Shown one piece after another: positions 15,580-24,045 of a stretch of DNA of 47,980 nucleotides (positions are counted from its first letter, which is position 1; each line of letters begins with the position of its first letter). Origin of the DNA: Pelagibacteraceae bacterium AG-345-F21 (GTDB lineage: Bacteria; Pseudomonadota; Alphaproteobacteria; Pelagibacterales; Pelagibacteraceae); NCBI GenBank assembly GCA_003281795.1, contig QCAW01000009.1, positions 1-47,980 on the forward strand. The letters run 5' to 3'. A program made the position numbers and the translations under genes. The notes under the pieces were generated by a model. That model ran no database searches and was not told the origin of the DNA. It was given only the letters and a program-made list of their open reading frames with translations.

Positions 15580-16194
15580 ATGTTTCCAACAGATTTCTTA
15601 ATTTTTTTACAAATAATTTTATTTTTGTTCATTACACCAGGTCCACCTCGCGTTGTAATCGTTTCTCATACTTTAAATTATGGAATTAAAAAGTCCATAT
15701 GGACAGCATTTGGAGATATATCTGCAAATTTATGCCAGGGTATTCTGGTAGTATTTTTTATAGGGACTTTTTTAAGCGATAATCCAAACATTCTTCAAGC
15801 ATTAAAATGGGCCGGAATTTTATATATTATCTATTTAGCTTATGACATCTACACTTCGAGGATTAAAATAATTAATTCAAGAAATAAAAATTTTAAGTCA
15901 GTTTTTTCTTTTTACAGAGACGGTTTTCTCGTTGCAGGCCTAAGCCCAAAATCAATTATATTCTTTGGAACAATCTTTACCTCGTTTATTGATTTTGCCT
16001 CTAATTACATTCTTCAATTTTTTATATTAATAATTACATATATATCCTTAGATTTTTTAACTTTAATGATTTATGCTTTTGCAGCAAATAGAGTATCTAT
16101 ATGGCTTAAAGATAATCCAAAAGTTTTAAATACAATCTCTGCGTGTGTATTAATAATTATCGCATTATATGTCGCGGCTTCTCAAAATTATTAA
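15580..16194 (+). CDS. LysE family translocator
   Basis: 204 residues with about six membrane segments. The family entrance motif is normally TPGPN; here it reads FITPGPPRVVIVSHTLNYGIKKS (about 17-39), with Pro-Arg in place of the usual Asn. That is a noticeable substitution in the most conserved loop. Other family features (GDISANLCQG, ALKWAGILYIIYLAYDI, FLVAGLSPKSIIFF) are present. It should export an amino acid or related metabolite, substrate unknown. It is followed by the promoter region of the 16274 binding protein. Confidence 0.85.
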   Translation: MFPTDFLIFLQIILFLFITPGPPRVVIVSHTLNYGIKKSIWTAFGDISANLCQGILVVFFIGTFLSDNPNILQALKWAGILYIIYLAYDIYTSRIKIINSRNKNFKSVFSFYRDGFLVAGLSPKSIIFFGTIFTSFIDFASNYILQFFILIITYISLDFLTLMIYAFAANRVSIWLKDNPKVLNTISACVLIIIALYVAASQNY

Positions 16195-16207
16195 TTAATT
16201 CTTAAGG

Positions 16208-16236
16208 TTGTCTTCGTCCGCATTTCTTGTTTTAAT
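16208..16236 (+). promoter_or_regulatory. Candidate sigma-70 promoter of binding-protein gene 1
   Basis: TTGTCT at 16208-16213 and TTTAAT at 16231-16236, spacer 17. The -10 is eight bases before the (TTAA)4 element, which would place the transcript start at about its first bases. Assigned by eye. Confidence 0.45.
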
Positions 16237-16244
16237 ATTTGAAA

Positions 16245-16261
16245 TTAATTAATTAATTAAC
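16245..16261 (+). repeat. (TTAA)4C element, copy 1
   Basis: TTAATTAATTAATTAAC, a perfect palindromic tetranucleotide tract plus C, twelve bases before the ATG of the binding protein and followed by AAAGGGGAA as ribosome-binding site. Identical 17-base copies lie at 23012 and 32063, also just before binding-protein genes. Confidence 0.85.
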
Positions 16262-16273
16262 AAAGGGGAACTA

Positions 16274-17515
16274 ATGAATAAACTAGTAAAACTATTTACT
16301 ATATTTATTTCAGCTATAACTTTAACAATAGCATCTATCTCTTCTTCTTTTGCAAAAGTTGAAGGTGAATATATTGTTTTAGGTTCTGCGATATCTCTGA
16401 CAGGAAAATATTCTTCTAATGGAGTACACACTCAAAACGGTTATAACATGGCCGTTGATAGAATTAACAAAATGGGTGGCGTAAATGTTGGTGGAAAATC
16501 TTATAAATTTGAAATCATCTATTATGACGATGAGTCAAATCCTAAAAGAGCTGCACAGTTAGCTGAAAGATTAATCAAACAAGATGGCGTTCATTACATG
16601 CTTGGGCCGTACAGCTCAGGTTTAACAAAAGCCATTGCACCGGTAACCGAGAAATATAAAATTCCTATGGTTGAAGCTAATGGTGCATCAAGATCTTTAT
16701 TTACAAAAGGATACAAATATTTGTTCGCGGTGTTATCACCAGCTAACCAATACCTTGAAGTAGCAATCGATCTTGCTGTTGAAAAAAATGGTGGAAAGCC
16801 AGTTAGAATTGCACAAGCATTTGAACAAGATGCATTCTCACAAGACGTGAGACTTGGTATCTTAGATGCAGCAAAAAGAACTGGATCGGAAATCATTATT
16901 GATGACAAATTGCCAAAAGAGTTAAATGATATGGCCGCTACATTAGCTAAAGTTAAAGCAACTAAGCCTGATGTACTTGTTGTATCTGGTCACACTAAAG
17001 GCGCATTAACTGCAATCAGACAAATATCTGAAATGAAAGTTGATGTTCCAATGTTAGCGATGACACATTGTGATGCTGCAAAACTTTCTAAACAACACGG
17101 AAAGAATTCAGAATATGCACTATGTGCTTCTCAGTGGCATAAAAACTTGAGTTACAAAGATAAGTTTTTTGGTGGTGGAAAAAAGTATGACAAAGACTTT
17201 AAAAAAGAATTTGGTTATGCTCCTCCATACCAATCAGCTGAATCATCTGCTGCTTTACTAGTATTTAAAGATGCGTTCGAAAGAGCAAATTCTTTTGATA
17301 GAGATAAAGTAAGAGATGCTTTGAAAACAACTGACATGCAAACTTTCTATGGAAATATTAAATTTGGTCCTGGCGGTCAAAACGTTGCTAAACCAATGAT
17401 CTTATTCCAAGTAAGATGTAAAGGTGATTCGTGTGAGAACAAAGTTGTTGCTCCAACTAAATGGGCTTCAGATAAGTTCTACCATCCGATACCTAAGTGG
17501 TCAGAAAGAAGCTAA
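16274..17515 (+). CDS. Periplasmic binding protein of Liv-type ABC importer 1
   Basis: 413 residues with a Sec signal peptide (hydrophobic about 6-27, cleavage near SFAKV). The mature protein is a type I periplasmic-binding fold: IVLGSAISLTGKYSSNG, YNMAVDRINKMGG, IIYYDDESNPKRAAQLAERLI, YMLGPYSSGLTKAIAPV, MVEANGASRSLF. This is the layout of branched-chain amino acid/amide binding proteins. It is about 45 residues longer than the LivK at 32101 and lacks that protein's N-terminal Cys pair, so its ligand probably differs. A strong SD (AAAGGGGAA) precedes it and a terminator follows, as expected for a binding protein made in excess of its membrane partners encoded next. Confidence 0.9.
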   Translation: MNKLVKLFTIFISAITLTIASISSSFAKVEGEYIVLGSAISLTGKYSSNGVHTQNGYNMAVDRINKMGGVNVGGKSYKFEIIYYDDESNPKRAAQLAERLIKQDGVHYMLGPYSSGLTKAIAPVTEKYKIPMVEANGASRSLFTKGYKYLFAVLSPANQYLEVAIDLAVEKNGGKPVRIAQAFEQDAFSQDVRLGILDAAKRTGSEIIIDDKLPKELNDMAATLAKVKATKPDVLVVSGHTKGALTAIRQISEMKVDVPMLAMTHCDAAKLSKQHGKNSEYALCASQWHKNLSYKDKFFGGGKKYDKDFKKEFGYAPPYQSAESSAALLVFKDAFERANSFDRDKVRDALKTTDMQTFYGNIKFGPGGQNVAKPMILFQVRCKGDSCENKVVAPTKWASDKFYHPIPKWSERS

Positions 17516-17535
17516 TATCTAATTAATACATTGAT

Positions 17536-17566
17536 AAGCCCCTGGTTTTCCGGGGGCTTTTCTTTT
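17536..17566 (+). terminator. Rho-independent terminator after binding-protein gene 1
   Basis: Stem AAGCCCCTGG (17536-17545) and CCGGGGGCTT (17550-17559), ten pairs including one G-U, loop TTTT, then TTCTTTT. It lies between the binding protein and the permease genes, so probably only part of transcription continues into livHMGF. Confidence 0.9.
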
Positions 17567-17584
17567 AAAAGATTATAGTCTTTT

Positions 17585-18478
17585 ATGGATTTATTAATAT
17601 TTCAGGCACCTATCTTAATGGTCCAAGCTTCTTTGGATGGAATTCTTCTTGGAATTTTATTTGCTTTGATAGCTTACGGCATGGCTCTTCAGTGGGGTGT
17701 GATGAACATAATTAATATTGCACAAGGTGATTTAGTAATTCTTGGAGGTTATATTGCTTACACCATGTATCTTGTTGGAATTCATCCAGCCTGGGGAGTA
17801 ATTGTTTCTCCAATCATAATGTATTTTGTAGGTTGGGCTTTATATAAACTAGTTATCAATAAAGTTGTAGACCGAGATCTTTTTATTTCAATTTTAGCAA
17901 CTTTTGGAATTGCAATTGTATTTCAACAATTAATGAATTTTGTTTTCGGAGCAGATGTAGTTGTTGCTCAGTCAGAGTACGGAACAACAATGTTATTTGA
18001 TAATTCAGTAACTCTGCCAAATTCTAAAATATTCGCTGCTTTTATAAGTGTTATTTATGCAATTGGTTTAGTTATATATATGAGAAGATCTAGACTCGGA
18101 CGAGCTATAAGAGCTACAGCGCAAAATGCAAGAGCAGCAAAAATTTTAGGCGTAGATACTGAAAAAGTTTACGCTGCAACTTTTGGCATAAACGCAGCGT
18201 TATGTGGAGTTGCAGGAGCTTTAATTTCAATTACTCTTACACTTCATCCTTATGTAGGACTTCCTTATACAGTAAGATCTTTTATGATAGTTATTGTTGC
18301 AGGTCTTGGAAACCTACCAGCGGTAGCATTGTCAGGAATGGGATTAGGACTTTTTGAAGAATTTGCAGATTATATTTTAGGAACAGAATTTAGAATTGGT
18401 GCAGTATTTATGCTGCTTGTTTTCATATTAGTTTATAGAAGATTTAAACTTTCAAAGAAAAGGGAGTATTTAAAATAA
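17585..18478 (+). CDS. livH: Liv-type ABC permease, LivH-like (system 1)
   Basis: 297 residues, about eight membrane segments. Characteristic LivH stretches: LIAYGMALQWGVMNIINIAQGDLVILGGYIAY near the N-terminus, SRLGRAIRATAQNARAAKILGVDTEKVYAATF (the cytoplasmic loop that contacts the ATPase, about 163-195), AALCGVAGALISI and IVIVAGLGNLPAVALSGMGLGLFEEFADY. Partner of the LivM-like gene at 18479, which begins on the very next base. It forms the inner-membrane channel for the ligand delivered by the binding protein at 16274. Confidence 0.93.
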   Translation: MDLLIFQAPILMVQASLDGILLGILFALIAYGMALQWGVMNIINIAQGDLVILGGYIAYTMYLVGIHPAWGVIVSPIIMYFVGWALYKLVINKVVDRDLFISILATFGIAIVFQQLMNFVFGADVVVAQSEYGTTMLFDNSVTLPNSKIFAAFISVIYAIGLVIYMRRSRLGRAIRATAQNARAAKILGVDTEKVYAATFGINAALCGVAGALISITLTLHPYVGLPYTVRSFMIVIVAGLGNLPAVALSGMGLGLFEEFADYILGTEFRIGAVFMLLVFILVYRRFKLSKKREYLK

Positions 18479-19543
18479 ATGAATGCCATAAAACAAAAAG
18501 ATCTGATCTTATATTCGGGCTTAATAATCCTAGGATTGGTAGCACCTTTCTTATTTTCTGCTTTTAAAGTTCAGCTTACATATCTTTGTGTCTTGATCGT
18601 TCTAGCGATGACTTGGAATTTACAAGGTGGAGAGATGGGCTATAATTCTTTTGGAAATATTCTTTTCTATGGTCTTGGAATGTACTTAACTGCATCAGTT
18701 CAAGTGGGTATGTTTTTTCCATTAGCAGAATGGACAGAAAGTGGTGGAGAAAAAACGTTTGTACATACTACAGCGCAATATTTTCAAGGAATAGGCGTTG
18801 GGTTATTAGTTGCAGCTATTGTTCCTACCATTGTTGCTGGGGCAATTGGCTATGCTATTTTAGGTTTAAGAGGTCATTACTTTGCGATTTGTACTTTAGG
18901 TTTAGGAATTGCAGCAGGTGAAATCGCCGGAGGGATAGAAATTATCGGGGCAGGTCAAGGATTCACAACACCACCTTTCCCAGCAGAAATAGTTGATCCT
19001 GAAGCAAGAGGACAATTTTTTTACTTCTTAAGTTTTCTAGTATTAGTTCTAGCATTTGTTTTTGTTAAATATATTTATGGCTCTAGATTTAGATTAATAC
19101 TAAATGCGATAAGAGATAACGAGGATAAAGCAGAAGCTATGGGCATTCAAACGATGAAATATAAAATTGTTGGTTGGATGTGCTCTGCATTTTTCTGTGG
19201 TCTTGCTGGCGGAATCATGGGCGGACTAATTGGATACATAGACTCCACTGATGTTGCGTTTGATGGAAGAGAGATGGGAGTATTCATGGTTCTTATGGCA
19301 ATACTTGGTGGTAAAGGAACTTTATGGGGACCAGTAATTGGTGCAACCTTATTCCATTTCTTCAAAGAAGGTCTTTGGACCTTTATATTGGGTTGGCAAT
19401 ATGTTGCGCTTGGAGTTTTAATTGTTGTTATCGTAGTTTATTTTCCGGAAGGATTAATGGGTTGGTTAAGAGAAAAATACCCAGACAGATTTGGTGAAGT
19501 AATTGATGAAAAAGATCGTAAAGCACAGGTGGAAATAAAATGA
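18479..19543 (+). CDS. livM: Liv-type ABC permease, LivM-like (system 1)
   Basis: 354 residues, about ten membrane segments, second half of the permease dimer. Family features: LAMTWNLQGGEMGYNSFGNILFYGLGMYLTA (about 44-74), LRGHYFAICTLGLGIAAGEIAGG, YGSRFRLILNAIRDNEDKAEAMGIQTMKYKIVGWMCSAF (coupling loop, about 201-239) and GGKGTLWGPVIGATLF. It immediately follows livH and overlaps the livG start by four bases. The insert between helices, with an acidic Trp-rich segment near 80-95, is longer than in classical LivM. That again hints at a ligand other than leucine/isoleucine/valine. Confidence 0.93.
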   Translation: MNAIKQKDLILYSGLIILGLVAPFLFSAFKVQLTYLCVLIVLAMTWNLQGGEMGYNSFGNILFYGLGMYLTASVQVGMFFPLAEWTESGGEKTFVHTTAQYFQGIGVGLLVAAIVPTIVAGAIGYAILGLRGHYFAICTLGLGIAAGEIAGGIEIIGAGQGFTTPPFPAEIVDPEARGQFFYFLSFLVLVLAFVFVKYIYGSRFRLILNAIRDNEDKAEAMGIQTMKYKIVGWMCSAFFCGLAGGIMGGLIGYIDSTDVAFDGREMGVFMVLMAILGGKGTLWGPVIGATLFHFFKEGLWTFILGWQYVALGVLIVVIVVYFPEGLMGWLREKYPDRFGEVIDEKDRKAQVEIK

Positions 19544-20274
19544 GTATTTTAGAAGTTAAAAGCGTAAGTAAATCTTTCGGCGGTGTGCAAGCCAACGTAG
19601 ATATTTCAGTTGCGGTTGAACAAGGATCAATTGTTGGTTTAATTGGACCTAATGGTTCAGGCAAAACAACTTTATTTAATTCTATTGTAGGAACACATCC
19701 AATAGATAAAGGATCTATTGTTTTTGATAACACAGAGGTATCAGAAATGCCTGTTCCAGCAGTAGCTAAACTTGGTTTGTTAAGAACTTTTCAACAAACA
19801 AGAATTTATTCAAAACTTAATTGCGTAGAGAATATGCTGATAAGTCATAAGGCTAGTGACTCTGGATTTATTTTTGCAAAAGTACCTGCTGAACTTACTG
19901 AAAAAGCAGAAAATCTATTAAACTTTGTAGGTCTCTACCAAAAAAGAAATTTGAGAGCAGGTGATCTATCATTTGGACAGCAAAAATTATTAGAACTAGC
20001 AATGGCTTTAATGAATGAGCCTAAAATGCTTTTATTAGATGAACCAACAGCTGGAATTAACCCAACTTTAATTAACGGGATAATAGATAGATTAATCACA
20101 ATTAATAAAGATTATGGAATTACTTTATTAGTCATAGAACACAATATGAAAGTGATTATGAGTTTAGCGCAAAAAATATTCTGTTTAGCTCATGGAAAAA
20201 TGTTAGCAGAGGGATCACCTGATCAAATTAAAAATGATAAGCGAGTAGTCGATGCTTATTTAGGAGCTCAGTAA
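19540..20274 (+). CDS. livG: ABC ATPase, LivG-like (system 1)
   Basis: 244 residues. Walker A GPNGSGKTT (about 36-44), Q-loop RTFQQTRIY, ABC signature LSFGQQKLLELAMAL (about 143-157; SFGQQ is a LivG-type variant), Walker B MLLLDEPTAGI and switch His in LLVIEHNMKVI. The C-terminal AEGSPDQIKNDKRVVDAYLG tail is typical of LivG. It powers the permease pair encoded directly upstream; its stop shares a base with the start of the LivF-like gene. Confidence 0.95.
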   Translation: MSILEVKSVSKSFGGVQANVDISVAVEQGSIVGLIGPNGSGKTTLFNSIVGTHPIDKGSIVFDNTEVSEMPVPAVAKLGLLRTFQQTRIYSKLNCVENMLISHKASDSGFIFAKVPAELTEKAENLLNFVGLYQKRNLRAGDLSFGQQKLLELAMALMNEPKMLLLDEPTAGINPTLINGIIDRLITINKDYGITLLVIEHNMKVIMSLAQKIFCLAHGKMLAEGSPDQIKNDKRVVDAYLGAQ

Positions 20275-21059
20275 TGGCAAATCAATATGATGTTTTAGGC
20301 AAAGCACCTGGTTTAGAAGACCTTAACAAACTATCACCCAATAATGTTCATCTAACTATTAGGGGTTTAAACGCAGGATATGGAAAAATGGAAATCCTTC
20401 ACAACTTTGATTTGACCGTAAGTAAAGCCCAGTCATTATGTTTAATAGGACCGAATGGAGCAGGGAAATCTACAATACTTCACTCTATTTATGGTTTTAC
20501 AAATATTTTTGATGGAAAAATTGAATTAGAAGGTGATGAAATTACAAAATTAACTCCTGCACAAAAACTAAGCAAAGTTGGTATAGCTTACATCTTGCAA
20601 GACAATTCAGTGTTTCCCGATATGACGGTAGAAGAAAATCTTTTGATGGGTGGTTATATAAAAGATAAACAGGACGAAGCTTTTGAAGAAGCTGAAAGAA
20701 TATTTCAAAAATATGAAAGATTAAGAAATAGAAGAAATCAACCTGCAAAAGTTTTATCAGGTGGAGAGAGAAGATTATTAGAGATCTCCAGAGCCCTTGT
20801 CATGAAACCCTCAGTACTATTGGTAGACGAACCATCAATAGGTTTAGAACCAAAGTACATAAGTATGGTTTTTGAAATTTTAGAGGATCTTCAAAAAACT
20901 GAAAAGAAAACAATTATTCTGGTAGAGCAAAATGCTAAAAAAGGTTTAGAGTTCGCTGATATCGGATATGTTTTAGTTTCAGGTCAAACTGCAATCGCAG
21001 GTAAAGGTGATGATCTACTAAAAAATCCAGACGTAGGAAGACTATTCCTGGGTGGATGA
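20274..21059 (+). CDS. livF: ABC ATPase, LivF-like (system 1)
   Basis: 261 residues. Walker A GPNGAGKST (about 64-72), Q-loop YILQDNSVFPDMTVEENLLMGGYI, signature LSGGERRLLEISRAL, Walker B VLLVDEPSIGLEPK, switch region TIILVEQNAKKGLEFADIGYVLVSGQ. About 25 extra N-terminal residues precede the usual start of the domain. It overlaps the AzlC start by four bases (ATGA), so the exporter genes appear to be translated together with the importer. Confidence 0.95.
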   Translation: MANQYDVLGKAPGLEDLNKLSPNNVHLTIRGLNAGYGKMEILHNFDLTVSKAQSLCLIGPNGAGKSTILHSIYGFTNIFDGKIELEGDEITKLTPAQKLSKVGIAYILQDNSVFPDMTVEENLLMGGYIKDKQDEAFEEAERIFQKYERLRNRRNQPAKVLSGGERRLLEISRALVMKPSVLLVDEPSIGLEPKYISMVFEILEDLQKTEKKTIILVEQNAKKGLEFADIGYVLVSGQTAIAGKGDDLLKNPDVGRLFLGG

Positions 21060-21769
21060 TAAATTTAAAAGTTTTTTTTCAAGGTTTAAAATCTCTTAAA
21101 GGTTCTAAAAGTCCAGCCATTCCACTAGCAGCATGTTTTATTGCTTTAGGTGCTTTACTAAAAGATGCTGGTTTTAATTTACAACAAAGTGCTGCCTCAA
21201 GTTTATTTACTTACGCATTACCTGGCCAGCTAGTAATGGCAGAGTCCTTGTTAGTTGGTGCTTCATTAGTAAATATATTTATAGCAGTGTGGTTAGTAAA
21301 CTTTAGACTTTATCCTATGACAGTTTCTTTATTTCCTTTACTTGAACATAAAACTCAACCGAAATGGAAATATTATTTATCATGTCATTTCTTAGCAGTG
21401 ACATCTTGGTTGATTGCTAAAGATGGTTACAAAAAAATAGATAAAAAACACAGAATAGATTTTTGGATTGGAATAGGTATTGGAACTTGGTCAACTGCAA
21501 TTTTAATGACAGTATTAGGTTATCTTTCGGCTGATTATTTAAATAAAGATATGCTAATTGGTTTAGCAATTGTTAACCCAGTTTATTTCTTTTGTATGAT
21601 GGTTGGTGCAATGAAAAACTTGAGCATATCTATTGCAGTTATTGGAGGAACAATTTTGGGTCCTTTAATTTATTTAGCCTCAACAGAGTGGGCTTTATTG
21701 TTTGCAGGCTTAATTGGTGGAACAGTCGCTTTTTTATTTGGAGAAAAAAAATGGCAAGTAGTCAAATAA
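21056..21769 (+). CDS. azlC: AzlC family branched-chain amino acid exporter subunit
   Basis: 237 residues, about six membrane segments. N-terminal IPLAACFIALGALLKDAGFNLQQSAASSLFTYALPGQLVMAESLLVGASLVNIFIAVWLVNFRLYPMTVSL is the conserved AzlC half. In the family AzlC and AzlD together export branched-chain amino acids or related molecules. It starts four bases inside the LivF stop and overlaps the azlD start by 19 bases. Encoding an exporter in one operon with a Liv-type importer is notable: it may relieve over-accumulation of a by-product of the imported compound. Confidence 0.9.
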   Translation: MINLKVFFQGLKSLKGSKSPAIPLAACFIALGALLKDAGFNLQQSAASSLFTYALPGQLVMAESLLVGASLVNIFIAVWLVNFRLYPMTVSLFPLLEHKTQPKWKYYLSCHFLAVTSWLIAKDGYKKIDKKHRIDFWIGIGIGTWSTAILMTVLGYLSADYLNKDMLIGLAIVNPVYFFCMMVGAMKNLSISIAVIGGTILGPLIYLASTEWALLFAGLIGGTVAFLFGEKKWQVVK

Positions 21770-22077
21770 TAATTCTAGCAATTATAGCCACTTCACTAGC
21801 AACATTTATCTCTCGTTTTGTGGGAGCTCTAACTTCAGAAAAAGTAAGTGTTAAATCTAAGATATTTCAGTGGTTTAATTGTGTTGCCTATTCAACTTTA
21901 GCAGCATTATTAGGTAGAATGATTATATTTCCCGCAGGAGTGCTTGCCGAATCATATCTTTTTATTAGAGTAGCGGTATTAGTAATTTGCATCATTATTT
22001 TTATTGTAACTAAAAAAAATCTAGTAGTTCCAACAATAGTTTCTGCTATACTTTTATCTGTTTTAACAAGTGTATGA
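21751..22077 (+). CDS. azlD: AzlD family exporter subunit
   Basis: 108 residues from the ATG at 21751, which follows AGAAAAAAA and lies 19 bases inside azlC. The frame stays open upstream to 21592, but that extension only mirrors azlC in another frame. Four short membrane helices: IIILAIIATSLATFISRFVGALTSEKV, FQWFNCVAYSTLAALLGRMIIFPAG and two C-terminal segments, the typical size and pattern of the small AzlD partner. The stop overlaps the following hydroxylase start (ATGA). Confidence 0.85.
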   Translation: MASSQIIILAIIATSLATFISRFVGALTSEKVSVKSKIFQWFNCVAYSTLAALLGRMIIFPAGVLAESYLFIRVAVLVICIIIFIVTKKNLVVPTIVSAILLSVLTSV

Positions 22078-22970
22078 GTTTAGAAATTAAAGATCATAAT
22101 AAGTCCAAAAGAGTAAAAGTTATAGGACTAAAAGAAAGTAGCTTAGATAAGCTTATTTTTCCTTTTAAAAAACACACTATAACTTCATTAGAGTACAAAC
22201 CTTTCTCGAGATTTACTTTAGCTAAAAGTTTAGATGAAGTTTTTGAAGACAAACTTAGCAAATCTTTAATTAAGATATTAAATGATAGAGATTCTGGTAC
22301 AGCTATAATTGAGCCTGAAATTAATAATAAAAAGTTTGATAAAGATTTCTTAGTAAAACTTTCTACAGGCTTAGCTTATTTAGTTGGTAATCCAAATTTT
22401 GATTCAATGACTGGAAAATATTACGCAAGATTTTATGTAAAACATCAAGATAGCAGTGACTCATATCTTAGAAAAGCTTACACCAATTTAGACCTTCATA
22501 CGGATGGTACTTATGTTAAGGAAAAAACAGATTGGTTAATCATGACAAAAATGGAAGAACAGGGAGTTTCTGGTGGTGAAAGCGTTATTCTGCATTTAGA
22601 TGATTGGGAGCACTTAGATGAATTAAGCAATAACCCTGTAGGACAGCAAAATTTTACTTGGGGATCTCCTAAAAGCAAAAATATAGATTACAAAGTAGAA
22701 CATCCTGTTTTTAAAAAAGATAAGAACGGCAAACCTATAATTTCTTATATAGATCAATTTCCAGAACCAAAAAATATGGAACAAGGTTTGTTTTTACAAA
22801 GACTTTCAGATTGTCTGGAGGAAAGCAAAAATAAGGCAGAGTTTCCGCTACCAGTTGGGTCTACCATATTTTCTAATAATTATTTTTGGCTTCATGGAAG
22901 AAAGCCATTTAAAGAAAACACCAATTTGAGCAGAGAATTGCTTAGAATCAGAGGAACTTTTTTCAATTAA
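22074..22970 (+). CDS. glaH: Glutarate 2-hydroxylase-like Fe(II)/2-oxoglutarate oxygenase (CsiD/GlaH)
   Basis: 298 residues. The iron triad is visible as His142 and Asp144 in LDLHTDGTYVKE and His274 in FWLHGRKPF; the 132-residue spacing between the two His agrees with what I recall of E. coli CsiD/GlaH. The 2-oxoglutarate Arg is probably Arg293 in ELLRIRGTFF. SMTGKYYARFYVKH, GGESVILHLDDWEH and ISYIDQFPEP are further family stretches. GlaH converts glutarate to L-2-hydroxyglutarate, a step of lysine/5-aminovalerate breakdown. The gene is translationally coupled to azlD and followed by a separate Tct transporter operon. No L-2-hydroxyglutarate oxidase gene is seen nearby. The family is well supported; the exact substrate is inferred. 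Confidence 0.82.
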   Translation: MSLEIKDHNKSKRVKVIGLKESSLDKLIFPFKKHTITSLEYKPFSRFTLAKSLDEVFEDKLSKSLIKILNDRDSGTAIIEPEINNKKFDKDFLVKLSTGLAYLVGNPNFDSMTGKYYARFYVKHQDSSDSYLRKAYTNLDLHTDGTYVKEKTDWLIMTKMEEQGVSGGESVILHLDDWEHLDELSNNPVGQQNFTWGSPKSKNIDYKVEHPVFKKDKNGKPIISYIDQFPEPKNMEQGLFLQRLSDCLEESKNKAEFPLPVGSTIFSNNYFWLHGRKPFKENTNLSRELLRIRGTFFN

Positions 22971-22976
22971 GACTAG

Positions 22977-23005
22977 TTGACTCAGATCCTTAATTCATTT
23001 TTAAT
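22977..23005 (+). promoter_or_regulatory. Candidate sigma-70 promoter of tctC
   Basis: TTGACT at 22977-22982, one base off the -35 consensus, and TTTAAT at 23000-23005, spacer 17. The -10 is six bases before the second (TTAA)4 element. Assigned by eye. Confidence 0.5.
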
Positions 23006-23011
23006 AAGTTT

Positions 23012-23028
23012 TTAATTAATTAATTAAC
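23012..23028 (+). repeat. (TTAA)4C element, copy 2
   Basis: TTAATTAATTAATTAAC, identical to the copies at 16245 and 32063. Thirteen bases separate it from the tctC ATG, with AGAGGAAAA as ribosome-binding site between them. Confidence 0.85.
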
Positions 23029-23041
23029 AGAGGAAAATAAT

Positions 23042-24022
23042 ATGTTTAATAATTTGAAAAAATTAATTAGCTTAGTTTTCGCGACTGTTCTTTTAACTTC
23101 AATCTCATCAACTAGTTTTGCGATCGATAAGTTACACTTTATTATCGGTGGTGGTGCTGGTGGTGGTTGGGATGGAACTGCTAGAGGAACTGGAGAAGCT
23201 TTAACTAAAGCTGGTTTTCTAAAAAACGCTTCATTTGAAAATATGTCAGGTGGTGGTGGAGGAAAAGCTCTATCTTACATAATTAATTCGAAGCCAGAAG
23301 GAACTATATTAGTTCAATCAACACCTTTAGTATTAAGATCAATTACTAGACACAAAGGATACGTTAAAGGTTCTGGTGTATTGTCTTATAAAGATGTTAA
23401 ACCAATTGCTGGTGTTATCGGTGACTACGGTGCAATCGCAGTTGCTAAAAACTCACCATATAAAAACTTTAAAGATGTAGTGGATGCTTATAAAGCAAAT
23501 CCTAAGTCAATTAAAATGGCTGGTGGTTCTGTAAGAGGAAGCATGGACCATTTAATTGGCGCACTTGCATTTCAAGAAGCTGGCGCAAACCCTAACAACG
23601 TAGTGTACGTACCTTACGATGCTGGTGGTAAAGCTTTAGCTGGACTTTTATCAGGAGAAACTCAAATTCTTTCAACTGGTTTGGGAGAAGTAATGGGTGC
23701 TAGAGACCAAGTAAGAATTATTGGTATTACTGCTCCTAAAAGAGTAGGTGATGCTCCAGAAGTTCCAACTTTAAAAGAACAAGGATACGATGTTCAGTTT
23801 GTTAACTGGAGAGGTTTCTTTGCTCCTAAGAGTATGTCAAGTGGAGATGTTAAGAAGATTGCTAAAATGTTAGGTGATGTTCAAAAAACTCCAGAATGGG
23901 AAACAGTTAGAAAAAGAAATGCTTGGGTAAATATTTACAACCCAGGTAAAAAATTTGACAGTTTCTTAAAAACTCAAACAAAAGAAATGACAAAGTTAAT
24001 GAAAAAACTAGGCGTTATCTAG
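23042..24022 (+). CDS. tctC: TctC-type periplasmic binding protein
   Basis: 326 residues with a Sec signal peptide (hydrophobic about 8-25, cleavage near SFAID). The mature protein is a Bug/TctC family receptor: LHFIIGGGAGGGWDGTARGTGEAL, ENMSGGGGGKALSYI, PIAGVIGDYGAIAVAKNSPYKNFKDVV, MAGGSVRGSMDHLIGAL, NNVVYVPYDAGGKALAGLLSGETQIL, and a VRIIGITAPKR strand. Such proteins bind carboxylates, typically di- or tricarboxylates. Together with tctB and tctA it forms a complete tripartite transporter. The preceding glutarate hydroxylase-like gene suggests glutarate or a relative as ligand, an inference from position only. Confidence 0.92.
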   Translation: MFNNLKKLISLVFATVLLTSISSTSFAIDKLHFIIGGGAGGGWDGTARGTGEALTKAGFLKNASFENMSGGGGGKALSYIINSKPEGTILVQSTPLVLRSITRHKGYVKGSGVLSYKDVKPIAGVIGDYGAIAVAKNSPYKNFKDVVDAYKANPKSIKMAGGSVRGSMDHLIGALAFQEAGANPNNVVYVPYDAGGKALAGLLSGETQILSTGLGEVMGARDQVRIIGITAPKRVGDAPEVPTLKEQGYDVQFVNWRGFFAPKSMSSGDVKKIAKMLGDVQKTPEWETVRKRNAWVNIYNPGKKFDSFLKTQTKEMTKLMKKLGVI

Positions 24023-24045
24023 TTAATTAATCTATAGGAAGAGCA

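Noticed and set aside
21592-21750. Upstream extension of azlD in the same frame
   Set aside because: It runs antiparallel in meaning to azlC (another frame of a clear gene), is rich in Trp, Cys and Asn, and AzlD proteins are about 100 residues long; the ATG at 21751 fits.
24017-24035. TTAATTAAT before tctB as a fourth (TTAA)4 element
   Set aside because: Only two repeats, no final C, no promoter in front; short TTAA tracts like this are common in this AT-rich sequence.
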